From: Zhengitettix transpicula
Taxonomy: Eukaryota > Arthropoda > Insecta > Orthoptera > Tetrigidae
DNA length: 64,000 bases
Direction of reading: 5' to 3'
NCBI GenBank assembly: GCA_037074705.1
Contig: CM073591.1
Coordinates: 132,873,032 to 132,937,031, forward strand
A program made the translations under genes and the position numbers. Under the pieces are notes generated by a model. It worked only from the letters and a program-made list of their open reading frames with translations. It was not told the origin of the DNA and ran no database searches. How positions within the stretch are numbered: the first letter of the stretch is position 1; each line of letters starts with the position of its first letter. This document shows, piece after piece, positions 22,831 through 36,234 of this stretch.

Positions 22831-25140
22831 GTCCCAAAGTTAATCAACAATTAACGAACGGCGAAGGTTCAATGGAATGTATTTACATATAAATATAACG
22901 ATCACATTGTGGATAGAATATAACAATCTAACAATTTCAGCACGCTTAGAAATTTTCTGTAGTGATGGGACAGTCATAGAGTTTATTAAAAATGTATGCA
23001 ACGCTAGATAGCGAGAATGAGTGGAGAGTAATACAGTGCCAAAATGAACCACTGTGACATAACTTACTTATATGATAGCTTTATTGTTAACATGAAATTA
23101 TTCAAACAGTACGCATTTTGTGCTTAGAGATTGAACAATGGGTGCGTCTACTGCAAATATCACTCTAGGAACACAATATGTACGCGGAATTGGAAAGTTA
23201 CAAAAGTTTTTATAATCCTCAAGCTTTATACTACAAGTTTATAGCGAATCATAGAATTCACAAATAAGGGCGCTCGGATAAACTTTTAGATTACTATACA
23301 GTCACGTTTCTACTACTTCTCTATATAAACATAAAACACGTAACATCCGCGTTAGGACTGCATGGCAAATTACACAACAGGGTCTGCAGTAAATTTTCCT
23401 AAACAGCCGGAATAAATCAAATAAATGTAACGACGTTAAATTTATCTGACGAACTATTTGAACGGTATAAATAGGGGAAAAGTCTCGAAAAAATTGTGAA
23501 TAGGGCTACAATAAAAATGTAAACATTAGGGACGTATTGTATTTATACATGCATATTATATAAAAAATATTTATTTGGAGATCACTGCACTGTAAATACG
23601 TATACTGAATTGTAAGCGACCATGCACTGAAAACACACAAATCTAACGTTCTGAACACGAATTTAGAAACAAATAAGAAACATTTTTATGGTGGTGAATC
23701 TATCCAGACTAGAAGTTACTCAAGAGCGATTGTTATAAAACAAATCATAGTCTTACACAGTCGCGCCAATCGAAATATTCTCAATAATATATCATGCTAT
23801 AAAGGCCAAACGTGTCGTGCAAGTAGCGCAGAAATATAATGGCCGCTAGATGTCAATGCGGTCTCGTCCGGGTTCAATAAGACCTCTCAATTGAACTCAG
23901 TTATAATATAATTTTATATTATAACGTGAACTCAGTTATAATATAATTTTATATTCGAAATTCTCATAACACAATTTAGAATGTAGAATCCATTAATCGA
24001 ATTGTAATCGACTGCATAGAAACAAATATCCGCATTATATTCACACTAAGTCAAACAATAATTTAATTAATACTATACAAATTGTAGGAACACTAGAGAA
24101 TTCGTACCAGCAGGTATACTGAAAAGAAATATGTTTTAGTAACTCATCGGCAGGTAAATACAATATAATATGTTCTCTCCAGTGTTTTCTTAAATGAGTA
24201 CTAATGCTATCAAAGCATATGGAAGAAAAGAGATTAATCGTAAATCACTGCGCCACAATGTGTAATAATAATATTGTTTAACAACAAATTATTCATTACA
24301 GTCTTGACGCCACGATGTGGTTATAATATATAATTATAATACATAATTACAACATTTAATTAATTTCGACGCATACGGAAAATGATTAAGGACAAATAAC
24401 GGAACCCTGTGGAACTTCCAATTTTACGCACCCAACTGTAGAACATTCGTTTCCTACTTTTACAATCTGTCTCGAAAGATTTTCCTAATCAATAAAACGC
24501 CTCGCCTATCTACCCTTAGCGGCGGTTCTGTCCCGCACGGCGATACAGCAAACCTCATGACGCGGAAAGAAAAACACTAAGAGGACTGGAAAGGAGTAAT
24601 TCCAGTTCAGGATATTTAATAGAATAATTTTTCATCAGTTCCATATCTAAAGCTTTTACAAAATCAATCATCATTCTCCCTACATTATCAACTTCATCAG
24701 TAATCAAGGAATTACTCTGAATATCACAAGAGAAACCTCTTAATTCATGATTCCATTAAGAAATAAACCAATATTTTCAAGTTCGTTACGAATGAAGTCC
24801 ACGATAATATGCATCTTCAGTTTACGAACCACACATACCAATAAATTAATATAATAATAAAAATGTTGCTCTTAATTTTAAGTATAATGGTAGAAAAATA
24901 TTTAATAAACACTTTACTTATATTTTTTTTATTCTATTGTGGTTTATTTCAGTATTCGTTTATCTTGGTTACCAAATGATGAATTAACGACTAATTTGTA
25001 ACAATTTGGAGCATATTAACATGACGGAGAATAATTATCAATTAATGTGACCTCCATTTTACAGTGCCTACTCTTGTCTCCCAACGTCTGCAAAAATTTC
25101 TCAACTATTTAGGAGATCTTTGTGAGTTATTTTATTATAG
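22831..25140. other. No gene seen
   Basis: AT-rich, apart from a 35-bp-period direct repeat near 23.9 kb. No coding signal recognised. Confidence 0.4.
23893..23955. repeat. Direct repeat, period 35 bp
   Basis: GAACTCAGTTATAATATAAT with TTTATAT following occurs at 23893 and again at 23928; the repeated segment is itself partly palindromic (ATAATATAATTTTATATTAT). Confidence 0.85.
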
Positions 25141-25652
25141 ATTTTTTATTATTTTTTTAGGGTAACGTGCTACATGAGGGTAATCCCCATGGTGGCAACT
25201 CCCCTTTAATAGCATAAGAAGGGATTTGAAAGGGGGCATGCGGAGTGGTAGAGGAAGGTAGTCAAGGGTTGTCTAGGGTCCCCGGGCAATGGTTTAAGGA
25301 TCCTACCCGCCTAAAAGTGATGCAGGGAAAACCCTAGAAAAATCTGCATCAGGTAGGTCGGGCATTTGGTACTTGCCCCTTCCGATGGCGGGAGAGGGGT
25401 TTGCTGTGGGGTCGCACCATATCCTTCTTCGTGCCTCGACCAGTTTAGGAGGCAGCTGGCCGACTGTTCCAATAGGAAGAGCGGACAACTCTTACCGTAT
25501 GCCCAAGGTCTGCGATCCCGGAACATACACTTCTCAAAACAGGCCGAGGTGCCTCGGCATGTGAGAACCTTATAGACATGTGAAGGCATCCCCAAAGGTA
25601 GCCTCCTCCAGAGCTCTCTGGGAAGGTTCACCTGCAAGAGAATACTCTCGAT
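25141..25652 (-). mobile_element. SINE-like repeat family A, copy 5
   Basis: Nearly complete. Read on the minus strand it runs from CTTGCAGGTGAACCTTCC through GCCGAGGCACCTCGGCC, TTTTGAGAAGTGTATGTTCC, the central CTGCCTCCTAAACTGGTCG and TGATGCAGATTTTTCTAGGG blocks to GGGAGTTGCCACCATGGGG and an A-rich tail (plus-strand T-rich run at 25135-25159). Open frames at 25303-25697 run through it in two different frames. Confidence 0.8.
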
Positions 25653-25679
25653 TCCTTTTGGATTCGTTATTATAGATAC

Positions 25680-26226
25680 TTTTTTTTTGTAGGGCAACAG
25701 GCTACATGAGGGTAATCCACGTTGGGCAACTCCCCTTTAATAGCATAGGAAGGGATTTGAAAGGGGGGATGCGGAAGGGTAGAGGAAGGGTTACTAGGGC
25801 CCCCGGGCTATATTTTAAGGATCCTACCCGGAATTCGCCTAAAGACATGCAGGCAAAACCTTAGAAAAACCTGCATCGGGTAGGTCGGGCATTGGGTACT
25901 TGTCCCACGCCCTTCCGATAGCGGGAGAGAAGTTTGATGTGGGGACGCAGCATTCCCTTCTCCGTGCCTCGACCAGTTTAGGAGGCAGCTGGCTGACTAT
26001 TCCAATGGGAATAGCGAACAACTCTTACCGTATGCCCAAGGTCTGTGACCCCGGAACATACACCTCTCAAAACAGGCCGAGGTGCCTCGGCTTGTGGGAA
26101 CCTTAGTTCAAAAACGGAGAGGAAAAGGCATACCCAAAGGTAGCCCCTTCGTATCTCTCCTAAAAGGTTCTGCCTGCGAGAGAACATCCCTCGCAAGTAT
26201 TGACTGCGAGAGAATAGCCCTCGCAG
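25680..26226 (-). mobile_element. SINE-like repeat family A, copy 6 (long, tandem with copy 5)
   Basis: Same orientation as copy 5 and separated from it by only about 27 bp. Its A-tail (T-rich at 25680-25691 on the plus strand) lies directly against the 5' end of copy 5. The 5' end contains GCGAGGGCTATTCTCTCGCA and a partial second unit GCGAGGGATGTTCTCTCGCA, a duplicated small hairpin at the head of the repeat. All internal landmarks are present. Confidence 0.8.
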
Positions 26227-28069
26227 ACCTTAAACTTTATTATAGATACAATCTTGATGTTAATATATGTAATCCATATTTAATTTAAATGCGATATTTA
26301 ATTGACTAAATTTTATTTCCACTTGTTTAAAATATACTTACTACGCCAGACTTGACAACATGTTTGACCTATTCACCAAATTAAAATCATAAATGTTGAA
26401 TAAAGAGATTCGAGTGTGTCCCTCCAGCAAACTTACCATTGGAGGAGGATAGTTCAGACGCAGAGAAATGTCCTAGTACACGTAGATAGCTTATTAATCT
26501 GGTTCGGTACAGTAAGCCTTGAGTATGTATTTCTCTGGCTATTAGACATAATCAGGTGCCAACCCTTCATTAACGGCACGGCACCCATTACCAATGAGTC
26601 TGCACACTCTCTGGATCGATAGTTTTTTGACTCTCGTGCTAATGCAATAATTTTGTGACATGAAGAGTGTAAATATAAAATTATATATATAAGTCCTAAA
26701 AATATTTTGGCTTCGTCTGATTGTCTTTCGTGGCGCAATACCTCAATGAGGGAGAGAAGAGAAAATAATATAAAAACAAATTACAGTAATCAGAAAATGA
26801 GATTCATCGTAAAGAATAATTGATTGTGGTTATGACAAACCAAATAAGAAGTTTTTGTTTAAATGAGTTTTCCCAAATGATGCAGAACACACAAGACATG
26901 CTACGATGGAGCCTCTCCGTGATTGGAGGGCAAGTTGAAGGTCTGCACAATGATTCATGCTCATAACTTGGTCCTTCTGGAAACGTCCTTGTCTGGGGCA
27001 TTTCTTGCGGCCAGATTAATAACGAAGCAAGCCACATTTAATAAACAGTTTTTTTCTGGTTGCATTTCGACGAGTCACGGAACAAAGACCTGACTTTCCA
27101 CTAGGAATATTACAGTAATCACTTCAGGGTCACACATTTCAAAACGATTGTCATTTGTCTGACTTCAATAGTTACAAGCATGGCACGAGCCGTAATTAAA
27201 CATTACAGAATTCATACTTACCCATTACTCAATATTAATGGTTTACTATTTATGACCACTAATTGAAATTATGCGTACTGTAATGAAGAAATTGTATTTG
27301 AACAGGCATAATGGCTATGATTTAAAATATACTTAGTTCACGGTTAATATTATTGATTAACTGTGTAATACATATCGTCTGACATCGTAGCAGGAAGCAG
27401 TAGGAGGAATATGCACGTTACGACGGAGCTAAAAGCTTCCGATGTATTGCTTGAGGATTAGTGCCGACAAACGAGCCGCTTGAATTTAGCTACTCGATGG
27501 ACGTCAAGCGATAATCGATTGGCGGTATGACACAAAGGAAAATGTGCTTGTTCTTCAAAACAAATAGCTTGTTGTAAATAGACAGAATGAACATTTTGAA
27601 ATGGTGTAGTAGTTGAACCTGCCTAGTTGAACATGAAAACAACTGATATTGGGGTTGAATCTGGTGTTAAGGATGTCGTTGAGTTTACTAAAACATTTAT
27701 CTTACTGTTTAACCCCCGGAAGCGAGGGTAGATGGGATGGAACTTTTCAAATAAGTTAAAAGAGTCGATATTTTAATCTAAAGAAAAGTTTTCGCGGTCA
27801 GTGAGATACATAGCGTTTTTCCAACACCTTTCGGTATAGGACGGGAGTACCGTAGAGCAGTGTAGCATATAAATTAAGCAAATCAACCGAGATTGGAGTC
27901 AAATCCGAAGATATGGATGTCGCTGAGTTAAATTATGACAACCAGGAAAACGTCGGACACCCAGGTAGTTTAGGTCGACAGTACAAGAGGAGACTAAATC
28001 AAAAAGACTATAAGCGATGCCACTTTTTGTGAAAAAAGAAACTCTAAATTAATGTTCATATAAACCATG
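26227..28069. other. No gene seen apart from a small GC-richer block
   Basis: AT-rich. Open frames at 26416-26738 on both strands and 26804-27037 resemble nothing known. Confidence 0.4.
27395..27540. promoter_or_regulatory. GC-richer block, weak candidate regulatory element
   Basis: Short repeat-free block with GACGTCAAGCGATAATCGAT and TGGCGGTATGACAC, combining a CRE-like GACGTCA and an inverted CGAT pair. Confidence 0.18.
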
Positions 28070-28265
28070 GCACCTAGTCGGGTTTGAAGTGTGCATGTCT
28101 CGGGGCCGAAAACATTGGTATGAGTTGTTACTGCTCTCTTTGTAACAGTTGACCAGCAGCCTCCTAATGTGGTCTAGGCATGGAGCGGGGGAGTCCGAGT
28201 GCTCACAGCAAACCCTATATCCAGTCATCGGAAGGGAGTGGGACAAGTAACGAATGCCCAACTTT
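28070..28265 (+). mobile_element. SINE-like repeat family A, copy 7 (fragment)
   Basis: The central part only: CAGCAGCCTCCTAATGTGGT, GCTCACAGCAAACCC, CATCGGAAGGGAGTGGGACA. More diverged than the others, so probably older. Confidence 0.65.
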
Positions 28266-30663
28266 TATAGTATATCAAGTAAGTCCCGGAACATAAAGTC
28301 TGGGGGCGCTATTTGTAAGTCAATTTTCTCAAAGCTGTTCTCTTCTGTAATTCGTGTAAGAACTCTGAGAAATAGTGTTCAATTATCTTTCTTAATTTTA
28401 TGTTTGCGAATGAGAAAGTATTATTTCAAATAAATATTATTTTCTTAAGAAAATGATTGTTTTCACATTAAACGGAGAATATATAATAAATAACAAATCG
28501 CTGTCAATTATTACCACAGTACGATCTAAAATACCATTATAGGAAATATCAAGCAAAGAAATATTTTCATTACTCACATCATAAAAATGGAAGATATTAT
28601 TTTTCAATGATTTTGAATTTTTGTAATAATTTAATAGTATAAAGTTACAAAAATACTTAATATGATATAAAATAATTTTGAACAAAATTTATAATGCATG
28701 GTATTTTTTCCTTGTCAGTTATAGACCTAAAACTATTTATTGTGTTAATATACGTCGGATAAAATATTAATTTTTAGTTACGACAAAGTGTAGCACAAAA
28801 ATATATCCTCATAACGGTCTTACCAATAACATAAATGAGTGTTTTTGTCTGTTTATGAAGATAAATACGAATATTTTATGCAAGAAAAAGTAAAAAAACG
28901 ATAAAAACTCGTACTTAAACTGAAATGGAGACCCGATTACTTGTTTGTTGATGTTGATTAGAATTGTTCTTAATTCAGAATTTTTAAAGTGTTGAATTAT
29001 TTATGTTATTCTTCAAGTTTACACATTAAGGAATATATGTAGTGAATGGCAGAAATAACATGATAGAAGATATGCATCAATCCGGTTCTACTTAAATTTG
29101 AATTATTTGGTAACTATAAAATAAAGAAAGAATTTATCTATTGAAGCGTATTACAGTAGAAAAAGAACTTGACTTTAAGTTATTCCTCGTTTGGAGACTT
29201 AGAAACAACTTCGGTACCAGTTAGCAAATGAATGACGGCTGTAATAACAGTACAAAGAAGTTTTGGGAGTTTCTCATAACAGGAATGGTTTGTTTTTTGT
29301 ATGCGGACAGATGATTTATCGTTGCCATATACACGCGGATACGAAAATTTTAAGGCATTTCCTGATTAGCTACTTGATAAGACAATACGCAATCTAGTCA
29401 AATCACCAGTACAGTCACATACAATGACAAGTCAATAAAAAGTCAGCTGCAACTTCTTTCTGGCTGGTTCCAAGCAATATTTTCCAAGTTCTAAGAGATC
29501 AATAACCAACTAGTTGCAAGAAAAAATGTCCGCAGAGGATAAAAAAAATATTTAACTATCAGAAGACAATGACCATTGATTATTATCGAACCAATACGAG
29601 GTTGGAACACAGCTTGTTCGGCCAACCACTGCCCAATAGAGGTGTGGCCTACTCGATAAGGGAAGGGAAAAGGGGCTAAATAAAACTCCCTACCCCTCAA
29701 CGAAAGTAAGGCTGAAGAAAAGGCACGAGAAGCCAGTGAAATCAATACTTACACAGCTCAGAGCGCATGTCCGACCAAGTACAGTCCCCGTGGAAGATAC
29801 TTGTCTCTACAATCCGAGAACAAAATGGAACAGCAAGAACGATAATCACAACTTGCATTAAGTACACTTATTAAAGATACATTCAAAGTCAGTTTAGGTT
29901 CATTATTTATTCCCAGTCATATTTAGTTTCGAAATTCTTTTTTTAAAAAACGCTAAAGGTTGGACATAAATATTACCAGCTTCAAAGGGGTAGAAACTGT
30001 TTGCCTTATGGTCCAGCACTGTTCTTTATTTAAAATCATTTCATTCAAAGTACTTGAAGCTATAAAATATTTCAGAATTTCAGTATGGCTTCTAATGGAT
30101 AATGAATATAGCTTGATATTAAGCAGAATTAGCGATTACAGATATGGACTTCCGCAAATTAATTCATAAATACAGTTTGAATGACTCGGATGTTTCGATC
30201 GCATTATAAGGATTAGGCTCAAGAGTAGTTATGTATTCCTTCATGAACTAAAATAACCAAAAAATTAATATAATGAATGTACTTACTTTACATGTCTAAA
30301 AATAACAGTTTTACACGACAAATGTAACAGAGATGAATCTTAATTTCACAACTTGGCGAGGATAAAGGATTTGAATTAATATATCACCTCCTACTTCATC
30401 AGAATTATACGATTAGATCGACTGATGTAATTCCTAGGATACTGTACGGATAAAGATATTTCCTGCAGTTACCAAAAAGCTGAAAACCTTTTGAAATTGG
30501 GTGAAATTTTTCCGACCAGTTTGTAGATGTAATAACAACATCGCATCATATTTTAAATGTATATGACGAGACGTTATCCAGACCAAATAAAATCACAAAT
30601 AGATTACTAATTATGTCATATATATACAGGCTTCATAACGGTTTTCTATCTCTACTTGCTTAA
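28266..30663. other. No gene seen
   Basis: AT-rich with no recognised feature. A slightly GC-richer patch at 29600-29730 carries no known motif. Confidence 0.4.
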
Positions 30664-31062
30664 ATGATCATACGGAAACTACTAAAAAAACTCGAAAACA
30701 GGTGGAACGAAAAAAGGCGAAGGAAGAACAACGGAATAATTCACAGTGAACTAGTGCACTACAAAGATATAACAATTACCAAAACCATGAACAGAAAAAA
30801 ACAGGTTATGCTATCTAGAGTAAGAACCCTCCACTCAGTTTGTACTCATGCGTTCCTATTTTCCAGATCTACCCAACCATCCTGTGAAGAATGCAGTAAA
30901 CCACTAACTATTCCCCATATACTATTCTATTGCAGCAGGTACAACGACATCAGAAGAAATACAATCGCAAAACACCACATCGCAGACCTCTGTGCTTCAA
31001 CGACAGCTGTCCTGGACATCATCAAATTTATCGAGGAAGCAAACATAAGTGAAAAAATATAG
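30664..31062 (+). pseudogene. Jockey-like LINE, C-terminal fragment of ORF2
   Basis: An open frame of 132 codons encodes the C-terminus of a jockey-type LINE polyprotein. After a basic segment comes RKKQVMLSRVRTLHSVCTHA, matching the conserved RxxQVVLxRLRxGHTxLTHxxL motif, then FLFSRSTQPSCEECSKPLTI and PHILFYCSRYNDIRR, matching the CxxC...TxxHILxxCPxYxxxR motif (Cys-rich, HxxxxC). The frame ends in TAG at 31060 and is followed by a short 3' UTR. The rest of the element is missing upstream, so it is a 5'-truncated copy. Intactness of this frame suggests a more recent insertion than the remnant at 16-17 kb. Confidence 0.8.
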
Positions 31063-31200
31063 AAACCCGATTGCAATTAATGTTAAGAATGTATGTAAAC
31101 AGTAACGCTATGTAATCTATGGTGAATAACATACGGGTCGCCAATGACCACGATGTCGACGCAACCGTTATAAACTTTAAATAATTAAATAAAAAGTACT
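31063..31200 (+). mobile_element. 3' UTR and tail of the jockey-like LINE
   Basis: Follows the stop codon. It contains GGGTCGCCAATGACCACGAT and GTCGACG (31136-31161), a block found again at 32.87 kb, and ends in AATTAAATAAAAAG. Confidence 0.7.
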
Positions 31201-31213
31201 AGAGTTTACACCA

Positions 31214-32357
<1,144 letters not shown>

Positions 32358-32533
32358 TTATTAAATAAAGAAGTAGTAAAATGAATACCACATAACGTAT
32401 CTGCAATCCTTGTTGCTTTCGTCAGGGTTTGAAAACCTGACTAACGCAACAAGTATTAAATAAACGTTGTGTGGTATTCATTTTTTCACTTACGTTGGGT
32501 CTTTCATTTCGTTACTTCTTTATCTAATTAGTA
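32358..32533. mobile_element. TIR element, family B copy 3 (near-complete palindrome)
   Basis: Outer arms ATTAAATAAAGAAGTAGTAAA and GTTACTTCTTTATCTAATTAG are mirror images. Inside them AATGAATACCACATAACGT is mirrored by ACGTTGTGTGGTATTCATT, and further in CTTGTTGC and CCTGACxAACGCAACAAG pair again. The whole element can fold into one long hairpin with TTTGAAAAC near its tip. Confidence 0.75.
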
Positions 32534-32864
32534 TACATTTATAGAATTTCCTTAAAAGACACATCTTTTGGTATTTCACAAACTTCCCTGAGCAATCCAA
32601 CCAGTGTTAGAAACTGCTACACATATTTAGATTTAGTGATTTGATTTATTTTATTATTTATTATATTTTATTTATTTATTATTGGTCCTCGTATAAGGAA
32701 ATATTATACGTCATTACATAAAATTACAATATAATAATGGGGTGCTACAATTATAAATAATTAGAAGGTATCATAAATATACTAAAATTCTGGAACACAA
32801 ATTTCCCTGTCCAACATAAGTAAAAGAACTATACATTAATAATAACAAAAATAATAATCCTTTA

Positions 32865-32935
32865 ACATATGGTTCGCCAATGACCACGATGTCGACGTGA
32901 AAAAACCTCAATAAATAATAATAATAATAATCCTT
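32865..32935 (+). mobile_element. 3' end of the same jockey-like LINE family
   Basis: TGGTTCGCCAATGACCACGA and TGTCGACG match the 3' UTR at 31.13-31.16 kb almost exactly; it ends in a run of AAT repeats (TAATAATAATAATAAT). Only the extreme 3' end of the element is present. Confidence 0.65.
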
Positions 32936-33779
32936 TAACTATTCAGTTGGATAATTTTGCGCAGACTGATTTCTCTTAATTCAGTCAGATCAGGTCCCAT
33001 CCAGAGTCATCATAAATTTATCAAATAACCAAAAATAACTTGGACTCATTTCAGGAGAATGACATACCGCGCAAGTTCCGTGTTTGGTCAATTCTTGATC
33101 TATTGTAAAGAATGGATGCACCCTCAACCGTCCCACAATGGTATTTTTAACTTGTAAATTGTAATTACTTGGGAACTGCCAATATTTTACGCTAATTTGA
33201 AGAAATAATCGCTGCACTCATCCATATAAGAGCCTTGCAATCTGAAGGGAAATAAAAAATTCAGGAAAGCGTACGGAATGTATAAACACATCTGTAGGGA
33301 TGCCTGCAGTATTTCATTTGTTTACGCGCTAAATATTAAGGTTTGATAAGTTTAATAATCCGTGTAAATTATAGTAGAGAAAATTTAATAGCCCAAGTTT
33401 TAATTTAACGAATTACTATTGTTTTTGAGTGATCTGCAGCAAATTAAGCATTATTTTTGTATTAAGCTATACATTGTGATATTTAATCACTATTAAATTA
33501 TTTTAATGTAGTAAATCTATTAAGCCATAAATTTGTACATTATAATGAAAATCTTTGAAAAGATTCTTTTCACAAACCGATAAATTAAATTGTATAAAGT
33601 ATGTCGGTGTTTACATCTTCAACCGTCTAATAATAACAATTCAGACATAAATCATGAGATATCCGTGCGAAATTGAGCAGTGAAAGAGTTCGTCGTTTAT
33701 CATCGCTTGAAACAATTGCATATAGCCAAATAAATACGGATGTAAACTACAATCAAAGTCGAATAATAAAAGCAGCTGA
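32936..33779. other. No gene seen
   Basis: AT-rich; nothing recognised. Confidence 0.4.
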
Positions 33780-34230
33780 CTAATGCCTCCGAAAGAAACA
33801 GGCTGCGTATTATGAACTTTTTCGTGAGGACTTCGACGGAATGATGAAGTACGATTCTATTGGAGAGAGGAAAGGCCGACGGAATCAATAACGAGGGAAA
33901 TTTCGAAGCAGTTCTTTTTGTCTCGTTGGCGAGTTGCGGAAGCGTCACCGCATCTATGTAGGAGGTAATTGGGGCGCCTCAGTGAAAGTACCGGACAAAG
34001 ACGCAAATACTTGCTCCCAGAAGAAACCCAAGTGGCCAGGAAAGTGCAATGCCGTGGTGGATTGGAAACTTCTCCCGCATTTTTTTGCCCGGAGCACTGT
34101 CGTTCGCGGTTTACTGACGACCTAGGAGCGCGGCACGTGTCTTTAATGGGTAATGACGCAAACTCGTACAAATTGTGAGCAGCCACGTGATATACGGTTG
34201 TGTCCGTCCCCACAGCAATATAATTCTGTG
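33780..34230. promoter_or_regulatory. GC-richer island with paired CACGTG E-boxes
   Basis: A repeat-free block with markedly higher GC content than its flanks. Two CACGTG E-boxes lie at 34134-34139 and 34184-34189, 50 bp apart, with TTTAATGGGTAATGACGC between them. Open frames occur on both strands (33857-34240 minus, 33934-34178 plus) but none resembles a known protein, and overlapping frames on both strands are expected in GC-richer DNA. Confidence 0.25.
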
Positions 34231-34843
34231 CGGCGTACAAAAAACCATTGAGAATTTAACTTTGCGCTTTCATTTGCTTCCACAATATTTGTGGATCGGT
34301 TCATCACAGAACCGTAAAAAAACTTCCGAACATTAAATGTTCAAATAACCGAGTATTACATTATATAAAACATTACATCGGCAGTCACGTTTCTGCACAA
34401 GCACGACCGAGGTCTATAACGCTTTACACAATTGACAATTCTACTTTCTCTTACTTGAATGAACACAATTATAGTATGACGATAAACAAGATCTGACATT
34501 CGAATAATTCCTGAAATAGCCATAAATATTTTCAGTACACGGGTGGTAATTGTCATTTATTGATTAAGATATTCGATAAGATACGCACCAATTATGAAGC
34601 TAATTAGAATATAATTTCAGGTGGCGAACTAACACTGACGCATAAAATGTTGTGTGACTATAATTACTGTTGCTATAATAATTTGTAACGGTCAAACTGA
34701 ATTGTTGTTTAGTTAGTGGGTGTGGAACTGGAAGTACTAAATGTAAGGATATATATACATAGGTAATACTCGTAGTGTTGATGCAGTAATCTTAGTGGAA
34801 CAGTATTGGAATAACATCCGCAGGTTTTCCCGGTGAACTAGTT

Positions 34844-34972
34844 GTTGAAAGAGTTATTTGGTTTCCAACTCGGTGACGTAGTAGGAAGCAGGAAGATGTC
34901 GATGGTGATTGTCGACGAAACGTCGTGTTTCTACTACGCCACCCGGTTGGAAACCCAAGAACTCTTTCAATA
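34844..34972. mobile_element. Hairpin (fold-back) element inside family A copy 8
   Basis: Left arm 34844-34884 (TTGAAAGAGTTATTTGGTTT, CCAACTCGGTGACGTAGTAG) and right arm 34931-34972 (CTACTACGCCACCCGGTTGG, AAACCCAAGAACTCTTTCAA) are imperfect inverted repeats of about 41 bp around a 46-bp loop. The loop contains CGACGAAACGTCG, a small perfect hairpin of its own. The 12-bp sequence AGTATTGGAATA lies before the element (34802-34813) and directly after it (34973-34984). Confidence 0.65.
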
Positions 34973-35158
34973 GTATTGGAATAGTCGGCCGACTGCCTCC
35001 TAACTGGTCGAGGCATGGAGAAGGGAATGCTGCGTCCCGACAGCAAACCATTCTACCGCCATCGGAATGGCTTGGGACAAGTACCTAATGCCCGACCTAA
35101 CTGATGCAGGATTTTTTTAGGGTTTTCCTTACCCTATATATAGCATGTCTACACACAC
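34973..35158 (+). mobile_element. SINE-like repeat family A, copy 8 (fragment)
   Basis: Central and 3' parts: GGAATAGTCGGCCGACTGCC, CTGGTCGAGGCATGGAGAAG, CTTGGGACAAGTACC, CTGATGCAGGATTTTTTTAG, then a deletion to TAGCATGTCTACACACAC, the same 3' end as copy 4. Confidence 0.75.
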
Positions 35159-36234
35159 TTAGTCCACTTTATTTCGGGGAAGTACGATTCTTAGAAGAAC
35201 TAGCTGTCGAAACGATGGTAGTGTAGTAATATCTGTAGAAGCAGTAGTTCAATTGTAAAATAATTTTGGTATTTTTCACTTAAGCTTCTAAACTGAAATT
35301 TTTAAGAATTATATAGTTTTTAAAAGAGTACGTTGTTCATTTGAGACAAGCATAAAGTAGGTACAATACATGTTCACTGTTGTCAGTTCCCATTGTGGGT
35401 ATTCTCCTAAAACTAATAATAATTCAATTATATTTATGTTCATCAACGTTTCTTAATGCGGTGGTACAGTATTAGAGAAAGGCTGTTATAATACATTCAT
35501 CCTATCATTGTCTACTGTAATCTATATTTTTTTCAATCAATACAACATTATTTTAAAAGTAATATCACAAAATACAATTTAATTAATTAAATAAGCTTCA
35601 TCAGAATTTGTTTCCTCAAAAAACGTGGACAGTTTCCTTCGTAGTCAGTTGATATTCCTGGAATTAAGAATCTTTTGATGTTCTTATTTCCGTCTACGTG
35701 TTTATTTTCTGTTATAAATAAATATTTACTGAAAAAATCTGATACAAAGTATATGGTGAAATTCTATCTGCAAAATTGATATTAAAACCTGTAAGATGAG
35801 GATAAGAAGATAAGTAAGTCAAATGGATATTTACTTTTATCATAGCTAAAAAAAACTTTAAATTTTTCGTATAAATTTATAATCAGAGAATGCTTGGCGC
35901 AAACTTCTCTAAAAACCATGATGATTTTTATAAAGGGGAGAATTTACAATAGTTTAGAATAGGAATCATAATATTAAAAAATACAATTAACATATTCATT
36001 TCATAAGGTCTTGTATTTATCATGTAAATTATTCTTCGAACAGTGGAAAATACTTTCATTGAAAAATTTGATTCATTACACATACAAAATGTACGGTGGT
36101 GTAAAATTTGGTCTTTAATTAGTGCTACATTTTATAATTAATTTGTAGAGCCATTACCACATACGACAGGTAACGGAGAATGGGAAAAATTTTCTAGATT
36201 CACGATTATGCTTCATTTCCTGCGTTTGAATTGT
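35159..36234. other. No gene seen
   Basis: AT-rich; nothing recognised. Confidence 0.4.

Noticed and set aside
32640..32760. Possible antisense LINE 3' UTR (TATTGGTCCTCGTATAAGG)
   Set aside because: The sequence has the look of a retroelement tail but no coding part or second copy in the window supports it.
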